Source: Rhabditoides inermis (taxonomy: Eukaryota > Nematoda > Chromadorea > Rhabditida > Rhabditidae). From it: 64,000 bases of DNA. The notes under the pieces were generated by a model, which saw only the letters and a program-made list of their open reading frames with translations, did no database searches and was not told where the DNA came from. The stretch covers positions 1,554,001 through 1,618,000 of the forward strand of contig CAWZYM010000253.1 of assembly GCA_963966185.1 (NCBI GenBank), read 5' to 3'. Shown piece after piece: positions 53,565 to 64,000 of this stretch. A program made the position numbers and the translations under genes. Each line of letters opens with the position of its first letter. The stretch's first letter is position 1.

Positions 53565-54171
53565 TACCGCACATCACACACACCTCACACATCCTCAACT
53601 TGTACAGACCACGTTGTATACATCTAACTCGAATGTTTGTCATTATACAATAAATAGTAAACGCAACACGATATTCGCGATAACAGAACAAAATGTGCAA
53701 AACAAAAATATAGAAGCCGTTTCGGGTGTATCACGCTATACGGCAAAGTTTTGTCTCTCCTACTCTCGTCAGTAACGAAAAAAGACACGTGTAATCTGTA
53801 ATGGTTAAATAGTTAGTACTGTGTATGATCTATAAAAAAAACTAGTTGTCACAAAACAGTGTGGAGGCGCTCGAGAATTTGTTCGTGAGAATCTGCTGTA
53901 TGTCTCTTTGAGGTCACTCGAAAATTTAAAAAATCAATGATTTCGGAGCGTGAAATACTTGCAAAGTTTCATAAAGATAAAGGACTTCTTTTTTCCAGTT
54001 TGCATTTTATAGTGAGTGATTTAGTGAGTGTGGTGTATGCAATTTTTATTTTATATCGTGGCTGGGAAAAAAATCGTTTCAAAAAAACTTACTTATATTA
54101 TCTGAGATTACAAACAAGTAAGTTTTTGTACAATGATGTCATTAACTAGCTTGGCTCTTCTTGTAATTGAT
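53565..54171. other. Convergent 3' spacer, no gene seen
   Basis: AT-rich sequence between the acyltransferase stop and the TIL protein stop, with poly(A) signals for the plus-strand gene. Confidence 0.55.
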
Positions 54172-56436
54172 TCAGCACATGTCGGGAGGCGCAGGCGCCC
54201 TCTGCTGTACGGGCGGAGGCACAGGGCCGTCTTCCGCGAGCGACTCATCCACGAATGCGTCTCCCTCCACGACGGACTCTTCCTCGTCCACCACATCGGT
54301 CGACTCGGCGCGCCGCGCTCTGCTCGGCACGCATGTCTTGGCGGGCATGCACGGCGACTCCCCGGCCGCACACTCACGCTCCACCAGCTCGCACCTGCAA
54401 CACACTCATGTACAATGCACTCACTCACACGGTGTTTCGCTTACACGGGCAGCTTGCGCACTCGTTTTGGCGGATTCTTATGAAAACATGGTCATATACA
54501 CAGTTTTTCATGCTGATTCCGAATATGAGAATAACTTTTCCTAAATGGTTGTTTGAAACCAATTTGGACAGCCACCGAATAGACTACCCATGAAAATGAC
54601 CTGTCGATAACAGCAGCGTGGCCGAATGGATAGTGAGTTGGAAAGTTGAAAATGACAGTCAAAATGACAGGTGCGGTATCGATGCAATGCTGCTATGCGG
54701 CAAAACTTTTTGCAAGATGGAATAATAACAACTTTATATAATAAGCACAAGTTTATTTCGAGAATCGTTTCTAGCAACGATGTTTGTTCATAACCATACA
54801 ATCAAAGCAATAATACTTTTCGCAACGGGGACATCTAATGAAGGAAGGAGTGGGACATGTGTGACATTTTGTTTTGACGGTTCCTTTGAAACAGTAATCC
54901 GCTGTGTATCCAGACTTGTGCCAAGCATATTGCCTCATGTGAAGGAACTTCGGTTTGATAACTGCGAGAAGGTAGTGGATTTTCTCGATGCTGATGGTGA
55001 TGCTGTGTCGGATTGCATTGGTCGAACTTGGGACTCTGATCACGGAGAATAGTTCTGATGCGAGCGGCAAGACGAGAATTTTCAACATACGCCGCCGCCG
55101 GGCGACATACGCCGCCAAAGAGAACCGGCAAAAAGTTTTGCCGCATAGCAGCATTGCATCGATACCGCACCTGTCATTTTGACTGTCATTTTCAACTTTC
55201 CAACTCACTATCCATTCGGCCACGCTGCTGTTGTCGAAAGGTCATTTTCATGGGTAGTCTATTCGGTGGCTGTCCAAATTGGTTTCAAACAACCATTTAG
55301 GAAAAGTTATGCTCATATTCGGAATCAGCATGAAAAACTGTGTATATGACCATGTTTTCATAAGAATCCGCCAAAACGAGTGCGCAAGCTGCCCGTGTTA
55401 GCGATGTATCTCAGTCAGGGCAGTAAACCTTTTTTTGATTTTCCCTTCCGTCCACACTACTGAATGACAAGTTGAACATAGCGATAGCTCACTTACTTCT
55501 GTCCGGCAGGGCAGCCGAAGCCAGCGCAAGTGGCGGCTGGAAACGGAGATCAGGGGAAGGAAGATGTGGATGCGCTCACGTTTCAGTAGGCACGTGGGCT
55601 TCTTGGGGCAGGGCCGGTTCTCGCAGTTGACGCGCACGATGGCGCAGTCGAAGCCGCTGTAGCATCCGACCTCCAAGCACGTCGTCGCTGCAACCACTTC
55701 ACTCATGCAAACATGCAATGCAATTCACTATGGTCGAGCGGTGTGCGTGTGATACTGACGTGTGTTGGGGCAGTCGCTCTGCTGGATACAGCGGCCGTCC
55801 CTGTCCCTCACCAGCCCCGGCCTGCACACACAGCCCGCGCCCACGCACCACGACTCACAGCTCTGACATGCCAACGTGAAGTCACTCCCATTCAAAAGTT
55901 ATTCACATCCTCACAAACGTCTTGTCTTACTGAACAGTTCTTCGTGGAAGAGGAGTGATATTGGAATATTGCGGTTCTGCTTTCACGCGTATATGTATAT
56001 GAGAAACAATCACTCTCATGATGTTGCATATCTGGTATCATTTTCTCAAACATTCTCGGCATTTTCACAAACACCCGGATTAATTTTGACTTTAGCGACA
56101 AAAAAATGTCTTGTCCTAACCTTCTCTCTGTTGGGGCAGCTGGGTTGGCACGAGTCGACACAGCCAACATAGACCTCGTCGGTGGTACATCCTGATTAGG
56201 AAACGATCTCCCCCTCTCTTTCTCAATCACTCACCGGTCACTTTGACATTGGTGGTGACCTTCTGATCGGAGCTGCTCTTGCCGTTGTTGCTGAGGTGTC
56301 CGGGCCGGCCGTTGGGTCTGATGTTGCTGACATTGCGATGATCCGACTGGAAGTCCACGGAGACTCCGTCCTCTATACTGTTCTCTTGTGCCTGTAGGCA
56401 GAGGCAGAAGGGAAGGAGCAGTACGGAAAGTAGCAT
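54172..56436 (-). CDS. Secreted TIL-domain (protease-inhibitor-like) Cys-rich protein
   Basis: ATG 56436 begins a signal peptide (MLLSVLLLPFCLCLQA), then a polar Asn/Ser-rich stretch. A complete ten-cysteine TIL domain follows over two exons (CTTDEVYVGCVDSCQPSC and CESWCVGAGCVCRPGLV to CIQQSDC). After it come two related Cys repeats: CLEVGCYSGFDCAIVRVNC with PCPKKPTC, and CAGFGCPAGQKCELVERECA with PCMPAKTC. An acidic tail (STDVVDEEESVVEGDAFVDE) ends PDMC and the stop is at 54172-54174. TIL domains commonly inhibit serine proteases through an exposed loop; here the role is inferred. The intron inside the second Cys repeat carries a 963-bp TIR transposon (54440-55402). About 300 residues are split over about six exons. 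Confidence 0.8.
54440..55402. mobile_element. DNA transposon with ~275-bp TIRs in an intron of the TIL gene
   Basis: Arms 54440-54714 and 55128-55402 are near-perfect reverse complements, starting TAACACGGGCAGCTTGCGCA. A minus-strand frame runs from the right arm to 54771 and ends in a zinc-ribbon-like module (TKCHTCPTPSFIRCPRCEKY, then YCFDC). That resembles the C-terminal Cys-rich finger of piggyBac-type transposases. No catalytic core is visible, so this is a non-autonomous or decayed copy. Confidence 0.75.
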
Positions 56437-56938
56437 GACTATCCAGCAGTCACTATAGACTGACTACTCATATATCGTGGGCTATGGGGTGACCCAGTAA
56501 TCATAGCTATCTCTCTCGAGGGCTTGAACTAGATTATCTCAACGTGGGGAATCATTACATCTGAAGTTATGTTTCTTAAACATTCTTATAATGAAATTTT
56601 TATTTATTTTTTTACAATGTTATTTCATTTTACAGACAGTAACCATTTATTCATTTATAAAACGATATCAACCAATGGTATATGGCTGTACAATGCGAAT
56701 AAACGAAGAGTTGTGAGCAGTCATAGCAAAATGCGATAACGTATAAATGTTGTATTTGCGTGTTTTTTTGCTCCCTGAACGTTGATGAGGCATTCTGTGT
56801 CGTAGTAAGGTTGCGGCAAAGATGAAAGTCGCTACTTCACCGCCGCTCGTGGGAAGCGCTGCACCGTCCATATCGCTCGTGCTACTCTTCACAATCAGTC
56901 AGATGTGTGTGATGTCTTTTCTCAAGCGTCCCTCTCTC

Positions 56939-56975
<37 letters not shown>

Positions 56976-57858
56976 TCCCTCGTGGCCTGAGGCGGTGATC
57001 GATAGTTTGGGATCATGCAGCGTGAGGGAAGCAGCTGACTCGCTCTCGGCCTATCATTACTCTCCCCTTTGCTCGCTTCCTCTCTCTTCCTCCACCTGAT
57101 TGCACCTCGCTCTCGCCGCTGTATTTTCCGCGATTAGAAAAATCCGAAATATATTTCAAATTCTGGCAAATTTATCTGAATGAATGGGAGGCGATCATGT
57201 TGCAGTAATAGTGATATTCGCCCATATTGCATTACGATCTCGTCTCGTTACATGTGGCTCTGCCTAATCTGCATATATACAAGGTGCGTGGATTAGTGCA
57301 TGCGTCTCAAGGTTGCGCCACCCGCCGCATTCCCTCGCCGTCTCTCCGATCACTACACACTCTCTCGCTATCCTTCCGTCTGCACCCTCTACTCTTTCGC
57401 CGGCTGTCCCCCTAGGAATATCGAGTGTGTTGATCTTTTCCTGCATTTGTTCCGACCTAATCCAACATCCACCCACTCTTGATAGTATCTGCGCTAGCCG
57501 CCTCTGTACGCCTTATCAGTGTTATCGTCGTTTAGGAAACAAAATAGGCGATATTCCTGGGCGTCAGTGAGTCAGTTATTGATCGACGTGGCCCAGCCGC
57601 TTGTTTCCGTGAAATGTCAAGCATTCCCATGCCGGCATGGCTCATCCCCTACTCCTTTTTCCACTTTTTATTGTCTCTAGTTGGTTGTTATCAGTCCGTG
57701 GGCGGGTGTGAGTTTCCCGTTATATAATGATATACGCGTCCTCTTTCTGCTATGAATATCTTGATCGCACCGCTGAATCGCGCGCGCATTATTTGAATCT
57801 TTGAATTTGCGTGTGTTGAATCACAAAGTGCACTGACCGTTTTGTCCGTTGCACACGC

Positions 57859-57892
<34 letters not shown>

Positions 57893-58326
57893 CCCACTCT
57901 CTGCAGCTGTGTCGGGGTGTTCCTATCCATGGCATTTGCATTGGTGAAACGAGTAATTGTATTCATCCTTTCTTTCTCTCTCTCTCTCTTCTCTTTCTTG
58001 TCATGGCACTCTTCCTGCCCCCTTCCTCCGCTACTCTCTCGCTTCTCATGAACGATTCATGTTGTTGTGCGTTTCCCCCTTTCAATTAGTCTGACCGTTT
58101 CCTATTTCATGTTAGTGGGTGGAACGAGTGTTTGTTGGGTGCCAAATGTCAGACAAAACACGCGGCTCGCCTTTCTTTGATTGATCAATAAGGAATCAGT
58201 GTAGAATGGGAGTGGAGAATGGGAAGATTTACGAGCGCTGTAGTCTGCTTTCGAAAAGTGTCCTCTCCGTCGCGTCGCACGTTGATTTTATGTGATTTGT
58301 TTGCTGCAGCCTCGATAGGCCTCCGA
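56437..58326. other. Spacer, no gene seen
   Basis: It contains CT-rich tracts (56935-56975 and 57863-57890) and several polypyrimidine blocks; no exon chain is recognised. The right part may hold distal filamin promoter or 5'UTR sequence. Confidence 0.5.
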
Positions 58327-58977
58327 CAGACTTTTTCGCGAGCGAAATGCGAAAATAGTCGCAAAACTTTTAGCTTGAGAGAATCGCGAAACTACCCATA
58401 ATCGCGCGAATTGGTGATCTTTTTCGCTGAAATTTGGCGAATTCTAAGATATTCGCTTCCACTGAGAATTACGCAGATTTGTTTTCTTTGTTATAATTGA
58501 AAACTTACTTCTTAGAGGTTGTGTGACATGTGTAACACCAAACATTCAAATAGGAACATTGTTTTGTCACTGGCGCACGCCTTTTTTCAAATTCGCCAAA
58601 CTTTTTGCGCGAATCGGGTGGCACGAGTGTGCAACGACTAGTATGTAATAACAGCAAAGAATTGTGGTCAATACAGCTTCCACGATGTTCATGAAGTGTA
58701 TTTTCAAGTATAAAGAATGAAAAATATACAGAAAAGTGAAAATTCGTACCTAGATTCGCGAAAAAGTAGCGAATCTGTGGTATCTCTCGTTTCGCAGCGA
58801 AAACGGTGTCCGCGAAAATTTTCGCGATTTGCTGAAATTTTCGCGCGAAAAAGTATGTCACCTATTTTCGCAAATTTTTGCCGAAAACATTTTTGCGATT
58901 CGCGCTGCGAATTGCAAATCAATAATGCATGCTAAAGTATTGCAGTTTTCGCGCGATTTTTTTCGCGAAAAAGTCTG
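58327..58977. mobile_element. Element bounded by inverted CAGACTTTTTCGCG and rich in TTTTCGCG
   Basis: CAGACTTTTTCGCG at 58327-58340 reappears inverted at 58964-58977. The 651-bp interior contains many further TTTTCGCG/CGCGAAAA words, in both orientations, and no long frame. Confidence 0.6.
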
Positions 58978-59903
58978 CCCGGGGCCATACTTGAGAAAAA
59001 ACGGCTATGCGACTAGTTTGCTTTGACCATGCAACCTTGAAACTCGAAAGTCTGTTCCTCACGCTATGGACATCTAATTACAATCGTGGATGAATCATTG
59101 TCTTTATTTGTCTTACTTTTTCTAAACAGTACTGTTGTGTGACTCATATGGATGACTCTTCTCTCTTCTTTCCTCTCCATGTTTGGTTCACATTCACAAC
59201 TGTTTGCTGAAAGTTTTATATAGGCGCGGCTTGAAAGACGCTAGACGTATGGTTGTGCGGATCAAAAATGTCATCTCCCATCTGTCAATTTCCGCATTGC
59301 CAAAATGTTGCGTTTCCAATATTTCTCCGATTGTTTGTGCGGCGTTTGATGTCTCACCCTGCTTTCCCGCACATGGCTCATCTCAATTCGCTTTCGCGTA
59401 TCATATAGCGCGTGTGAATCATTGACATTTTCGTCGTCCACGGTTCGACACGGATTTCAAGCAGTATATGCCACACCGTTGGTTCTGCGTTGGTTGTGAT
59501 AAATACTCATGTGATTTAGCATAACTAATTAATTAATTGCTACGATACCTAATTTTCAAACATGCGCGGGCAGGTTGTTTACGTGAAAAGCATGCACGGC
59601 GTCGTTGGCTCGCCCCGCCCACTTCGATGTGCAGCGGCGATGAGCGCAAATCCCCGGATCTCGTTTCGTCGTCCGTTTCACCTTGTTTCTCGTTGTTATT
59701 TATGTGTTTCTTTTTGTTCTGAATGTGTACCAGTTTCGCTGATACGGTTCTAGCGATACTGGTCGTCGATTGGTGCTTACTTTTTGCTCATTTCAGCGAT
59801 AATCTGAGGTGCAGCGTGTGAAGCGGGCAAACGTATTGTCACTCTGTCGAACCGAGAACTAATCGTGAACATCTCCGATTCAAGCGAACTCAACAAGATC
59901 AGC
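58978..59903. promoter_or_regulatory. Upstream region of the filamin gene
   Basis: About 0.9 kb precede the filamin start codon. The exon 1 region (about 59830-59945) has an open frame leading into ATG 59904. No TATA box is obvious, which suits a broadly expressed gene. Confidence 0.4.
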
Positions 59904-62900
59904 ATGTCGTCGCATCCTCGCGAAGACGACCATCAGGAGGAGCTCGTGAGTACATGTTCAGCTTGGAACTTGAAACCTAAATCGGTCTGGTTGAAGCGCG
60001 CTGTCTGTTGTCGCCCGCCCGAGGCTATGATCAGTAATCCATGCGCGCGCGCTGACCTTGTCTCTCACGTCGTAATTCTTTCATTGGGATCGCCGCCCTG
60101 TCAGTTTTTCGCTGCGTTCTGTTCTTTCGATGTTCTTCTCCCTTCTTTTGGTGATCTCAATTGTGGAAGTGATCGATTCTCCTGGGGCGATGTTGCGCGG
60201 CGTGTGATCGATGAAGGCGCCTGATAAGAAACGAGGGATATACGAACGAACATGCAAATGCAACAGGGCTATACTGCGATAGCGTGTTGATGTGATTAGA
60301 ATGCGGGCAGTTTGATGAGGACCGGTCAGAAATAACAACAACATTACATAGAAGAGAACGTAGTAACTAGAGTGTTCTTTTTTGTCTGTAGTTGGAAGTA
60401 TACATACAACGTGCTTTTGTAATATAAGATTCATAAATACAAAACAAGTATTGCATTATTATAATTGCAGATTCCTCCGAACCTGCAGCCGGACGCTGCG
60501 TGGAAGAGCATCCAGCAGAACACGTTCACCCGCTGGGTCAACGTCCACCTCTCCAAGGCCAACACCAACATCGGCAACCTGGTGCGCAATGCAGAGACTA
60601 CATTTCTATGAATATAATAGTATATTATATTATCGTTAGTGTTGTAGGAGACGGATCTGGCAGATGGTTTGAAGCTGATTGCCCTCGTGGAAGTGCTCGC
60701 TCAGAGGCCCGTCGGAAGGTACAACAAGAAGGTGCGTTTCGCAAACAAAGGTTTAGTAAGTTGTAAAAATCTGAAAAAAAATCTGAAAAATCTGAAAAAA
60801 TGCATTGAGCTTTTTAGAATTATTTACTGGTTATCATAAGTTTGTTGATGCCGATGACAATGTGAATTGTCTAGATCTTGGTTTTTTTAACCGAATGCTG
60901 AATTTAATCTAGGCTGTATGGAATTTGTATTCTTCAGTGGTAATTTGAAGCTGTATCGCAATCTGAATATTTGTTGAAGTAGAATCGGTGGAATATTACA
61001 TTGCAATTTTTCAGGTTTCGTTCCGGACGCAGAAGCTGGAGAATGTGACGATGGCGCTGTCGTTCCTCCAGAATGAGGAGGCCATCAAGATCGTCAACAT
61101 TGGTAAGCCAATGGACCAATGGTTGATAAATGTAAATGCGAATACGAATTGAGAATGGAGACGTGTTTATCAAAAAAAGTTTTTTAACCATTATTCATAT
61201 CAACATATCACCTGAACAACCACTAACAATATCTAACATGTCTGATCTTGACGTGTTGATTTCTTGAAGTAGGTGTGCGTGTGTCGGTCGAATTGTGGCT
61301 CTTTAGTAATGCAGATTCATTCTGGATCGCGTGCGATCAGTGCAGTTGCAGTAACATGAGACATGACACCACAATCAGCGCACTCTTTTGCCTCTTTCAC
61401 TATCCCGTTTGTTTGCGGGTTGATGCGCGAAAAAGCGAACGCATACATGATGTAGAGTGAGGGATGGAGGGCAGGGCTAACAAGGAACCGGTAGCTGTTG
61501 GCTCCTAATGTCTCTCACCTTTTTCGGCGCGCTTCTTCCCGTCCCACCACTTCTGATGTTTGTTGAATGTATGTGTGTGATCGGAGTGCTTGCTTGTTTT
61601 GTGCCTAGTGCCTAGCGGCTAGGCCCTAGCCACTAGCATTGCTCTCTGTACAGTGAAGTGAACGGAGAGTGAAGAGTTCACTGTTGTGTTGTGGTGGGGA
61701 AGCCGATTATTGCGGGAGGCGGCGAGAGAACGCGCGACGAGGAGAGGTCCGGAGAGGCAGAGGGCGAGTGAACCAGCTCACTGTTTCTGAATAGAGCGTT
61801 CTCTTTCCACCCCGCTGCAATCCTCTCCCCCTCCTCCCTCTCTATCTCTGTCCCGCCGCTGACCAGGCGAACTCGAATTATACTGGTGTTCTATTCACTG
61901 TTTGTGCGCCTGCTGATTGCTGTTATTCACTGCGAGCTAGCTATTTCACTTCCACTGCGGCTGTTATATTACGTTTTCGTCAACGCTAGATTTGAATGTA
62001 GAATGTAGATAAGGTAATAGGTTTTTGCCTATTTTTATTGGTTTCCAATGTGAGCTATAGTTTTTTTTCTCAAAGTAAAGTCAAAGCGAAGGAATAGTTT
62101 ACATCCCGGAGTTATTGTTGTTGATTACGGGTTGTGATTGCAGACAGCTCGCACATTGTCGACCAGAACCGCAAGCTGATTCTCGGTCTCATCTGGACCC
62201 TCATCCTCCACTATTCTATCTCCATGCACCGCTGGGAGGACGTGAGTCTTGGTTTCTTTTTGTTATTTTGAATATTAAACTTAAACATAAAGCATAGTAA
62301 TTGGCTCAGCGCTCAGTTCTGTTAGAGTCTGATCGTGCTTGTCTGCAGCAGTCGAAGGAGTCTGGCTCTCAGTCGGCGTCGCAGCCGGAGCAGACTCCGA
62401 AGCAGCGTCTGCTCAAGTGGGTGCGCGACAAGCTGCCCAGCGACGTGCCCGTCACCAACTTCACGTCCGACTGGAACGACGGAGTCGCCATCGGAGCCCT
62501 CGTATGTTGTGGTTGCACTGATGTATTCATTCTTTTCTGATTGAAATTCGAGTGGACAGGACAGTGACTAGATACACTGTTGCATGTTTCGCATATGGTT
62601 TGTGCTTTGAGATGACTGTGATAAGTTGTCAAACTGCACTCAGATGGTTATTGTGATTATAGTTTTATTGCATTTTTATAGTTGTTGTTGCAGGTGGATT
62701 CTATGGGCCCTGGTCTGTGCCCCGACTGGCGCGAGTGGGAGCCGCAGGGCGCTCTCCCGAACACGAAGAAGGCCATGCAATTCGCTGAGAACCAGCTCGG
62801 AGTCGCCCCCGTCAGTTTTGATTTTCGATTATTCCTGTTTTTGATTCATTCAGTGTTTGTTTCCAGCTAATCACTCCCGAAGAGCTGCTCAATCCGAACA

Positions 62901-64000
62901 TTGACGAGAAGTCGGTGATGACGTATCTGGCGCAGTTCCCCCAGGTGAGATGAGGGATGTGGTTCGAAATGTTGGTTGAACGCTGTCTCTTGCAGGCCGT
63001 GTACACTCCGCTGGCGCCTGCCGCCGGTCTATCGGAGATCGAGGTGTCGCCGACTGTCGGCTTCCCTACCGAGTTCGCCATCCACGTGCCTGGAAACGAC
63101 GTCCGGCCCAAGGTGGGTGAGGGTGATTGTGCTTGATTTCAGATTGATTTTGTAGTGTTTAACAGATCTAGTGTTCCCTGTATTATGATAATTGATAGTT
63201 ATAGATTCACATTATCTATTTTGAAAATGTTTGTATTCAGTTGTCTATTGTGGACGCTGACGGCTCGGACGTGCACCACGTGGTGGAGAGGAAGAACGCG
63301 GAGCTGTACACGTGCAAGTATACGCCCGAGAAGGCCGGAGACATCACGGTGGGTGGAAGGTGGATGTGGAGACGGCAAGAGGGGACCATGGGACGTTAGT
63401 TATGGCAATGGCTGACTTGTCTTCTCGTCTACATATTGAATTGATGAATTGTAGATTGCTCTCTTTGTCACCGACATTGCTACTGGCGAGACGAAGAAGG
63501 TGGACGGCACGGATGCGCATGTGAGTAGAATGCGTGTCGATTTCATCGTCATCATGAATTCAGTGATTTGGTATTTACTGACGTGTTCAGTGATTTGGTA
63601 TTTACTGACAATGTAGCATGATTTGATTGTTTTAGGTGATTGCGGAGGAGGGTGCTCGCCTTCGCGCATACGACGCGCAGTGTCATCCGGGAGATGAGAG
63701 GACGTTTGTGGTGGAGAATGCGGGCGAGGGTCCGGTGGAGATGGTGGTCGTCGACGCGCATGGAGCCGAGCACAGGCCGGCCGTCGTCGGTGAGTGGGAT
63801 TGGATCGAGTTGTTCACATGGAGAGAGCTTGCAGCTTGTAGTTGGTTTTTAAATTGAGTCAGTTTTCCGGCGGATGCTTTGATTTTACATGTTGTGTTGG
63901 TCGTTTGTTGTGATGATGAAGTGGTGATTTGTGATGCGGCGGTGGGATGAGTCAGTGCTGGTTCTCTCTCTCTTTTTCCCTGCATGCTTGCGGGTAGGAT
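59904..64000 (+). CDS. Filamin, actin-binding domain and first Ig-like repeats (3' partial)
   Basis: Actin cross-linking cytoskeletal protein. ATG 59904 gives [14 protein letters not shown], then calponin-homology domain 1 ([56 protein letters not shown]) and, after a Ser/Gln linker ([18 protein letters not shown]), CH domain 2 ([47 protein letters not shown]). Filamin Ig-like repeats begin after 63000 ([53 protein letters not shown]). The tandem CH layout and CH2 motif order match filamin. Introns are phase-conserved and GT-AG. A 1.0-kb intron (61106-62143) is the largest. The gene continues right of the window. Confidence 0.92.
61106..62143 (+). other. Large filamin intron with GC-rich, CpG-containing core
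   Basis: This 1-kb intron lies within CH domain 1. Positions 61600-61650 hold a palindromic GTGCCTAGTGCCTAGCGGCT-like cluster, followed by about 150 bases richer in CG than the flanks. An internal promoter is conceivable but unproven; no exon is recognised. Confidence 0.35.

Overview
This window is nuclear DNA of a nematode-like animal. Genes are split into many short exons with GT..TTTCAG introns. One gene is a 7TM receptor of the Str superfamily, which is known mainly from nematodes, and another is a compact nuclear hormone receptor. Exons are GC-rich, while introns and spacers are AT-rich and full of GA/CT microsatellites, small TIR elements and tRNA-derived repeats. Exon joins below were read by eye from splice signals and frame continuity. 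Gene spans run from start to stop codon and include introns. The species cannot be named.

Layout. 791-16783 (+): a tandem animal haem peroxidase whose 5' end is missing. Two minus-strand genes lie inside its introns: a ~600-residue multipass membrane protein (7272-10502) and a 77-residue secreted peptide precursor (12922-13541). 16784-20095: spacer with a back-to-back tRNA-like pair, an intronless 40-residue secreted peptide gene (18790-18912, +) and a small membrane protein gene (19257-19577, -). 20096-23426 (-): a polyQ/PGM-rich probable nuclear protein, divergent from 24178-25928 (+), a tail-anchored orphan. 26628-33874 (-): a secreted mosaic trypsin-like protease (SRCR, C-type lectin, kringle, LDLa, PAN, SRCR, trypsin). 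Its introns hold a complete plus-strand gene (29682-30418) and a tRNA-Lys(CTT). 35964-38698 (-): nuclear hormone receptor. 41007-43054 (-): Str-type chemoreceptor. 43.1-49.7 kb: repeat-rich DNA without a convincing gene. 49820-53564 (+): GPAT3/4-like acyltransferase. 54172-56436 (-): secreted TIL-domain inhibitor-like protein split by a TIR transposon. 59904-64000+ (+): 5' part of a filamin gene.

The most notable features are dense nesting (three protein genes and one tRNA inside introns of opposite-strand hosts), a peroxidase in which the first of two domains has lost its haem-binding residues while the second keeps them, two or three tiny secreted peptide genes, and a TIR element family carrying an internal tRNA-like Pol III promoter, with three intronic copies. 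No single pathway unites the genes. Several would act outside the cell: the peroxidase, the protease, the TIL inhibitor and the peptides.
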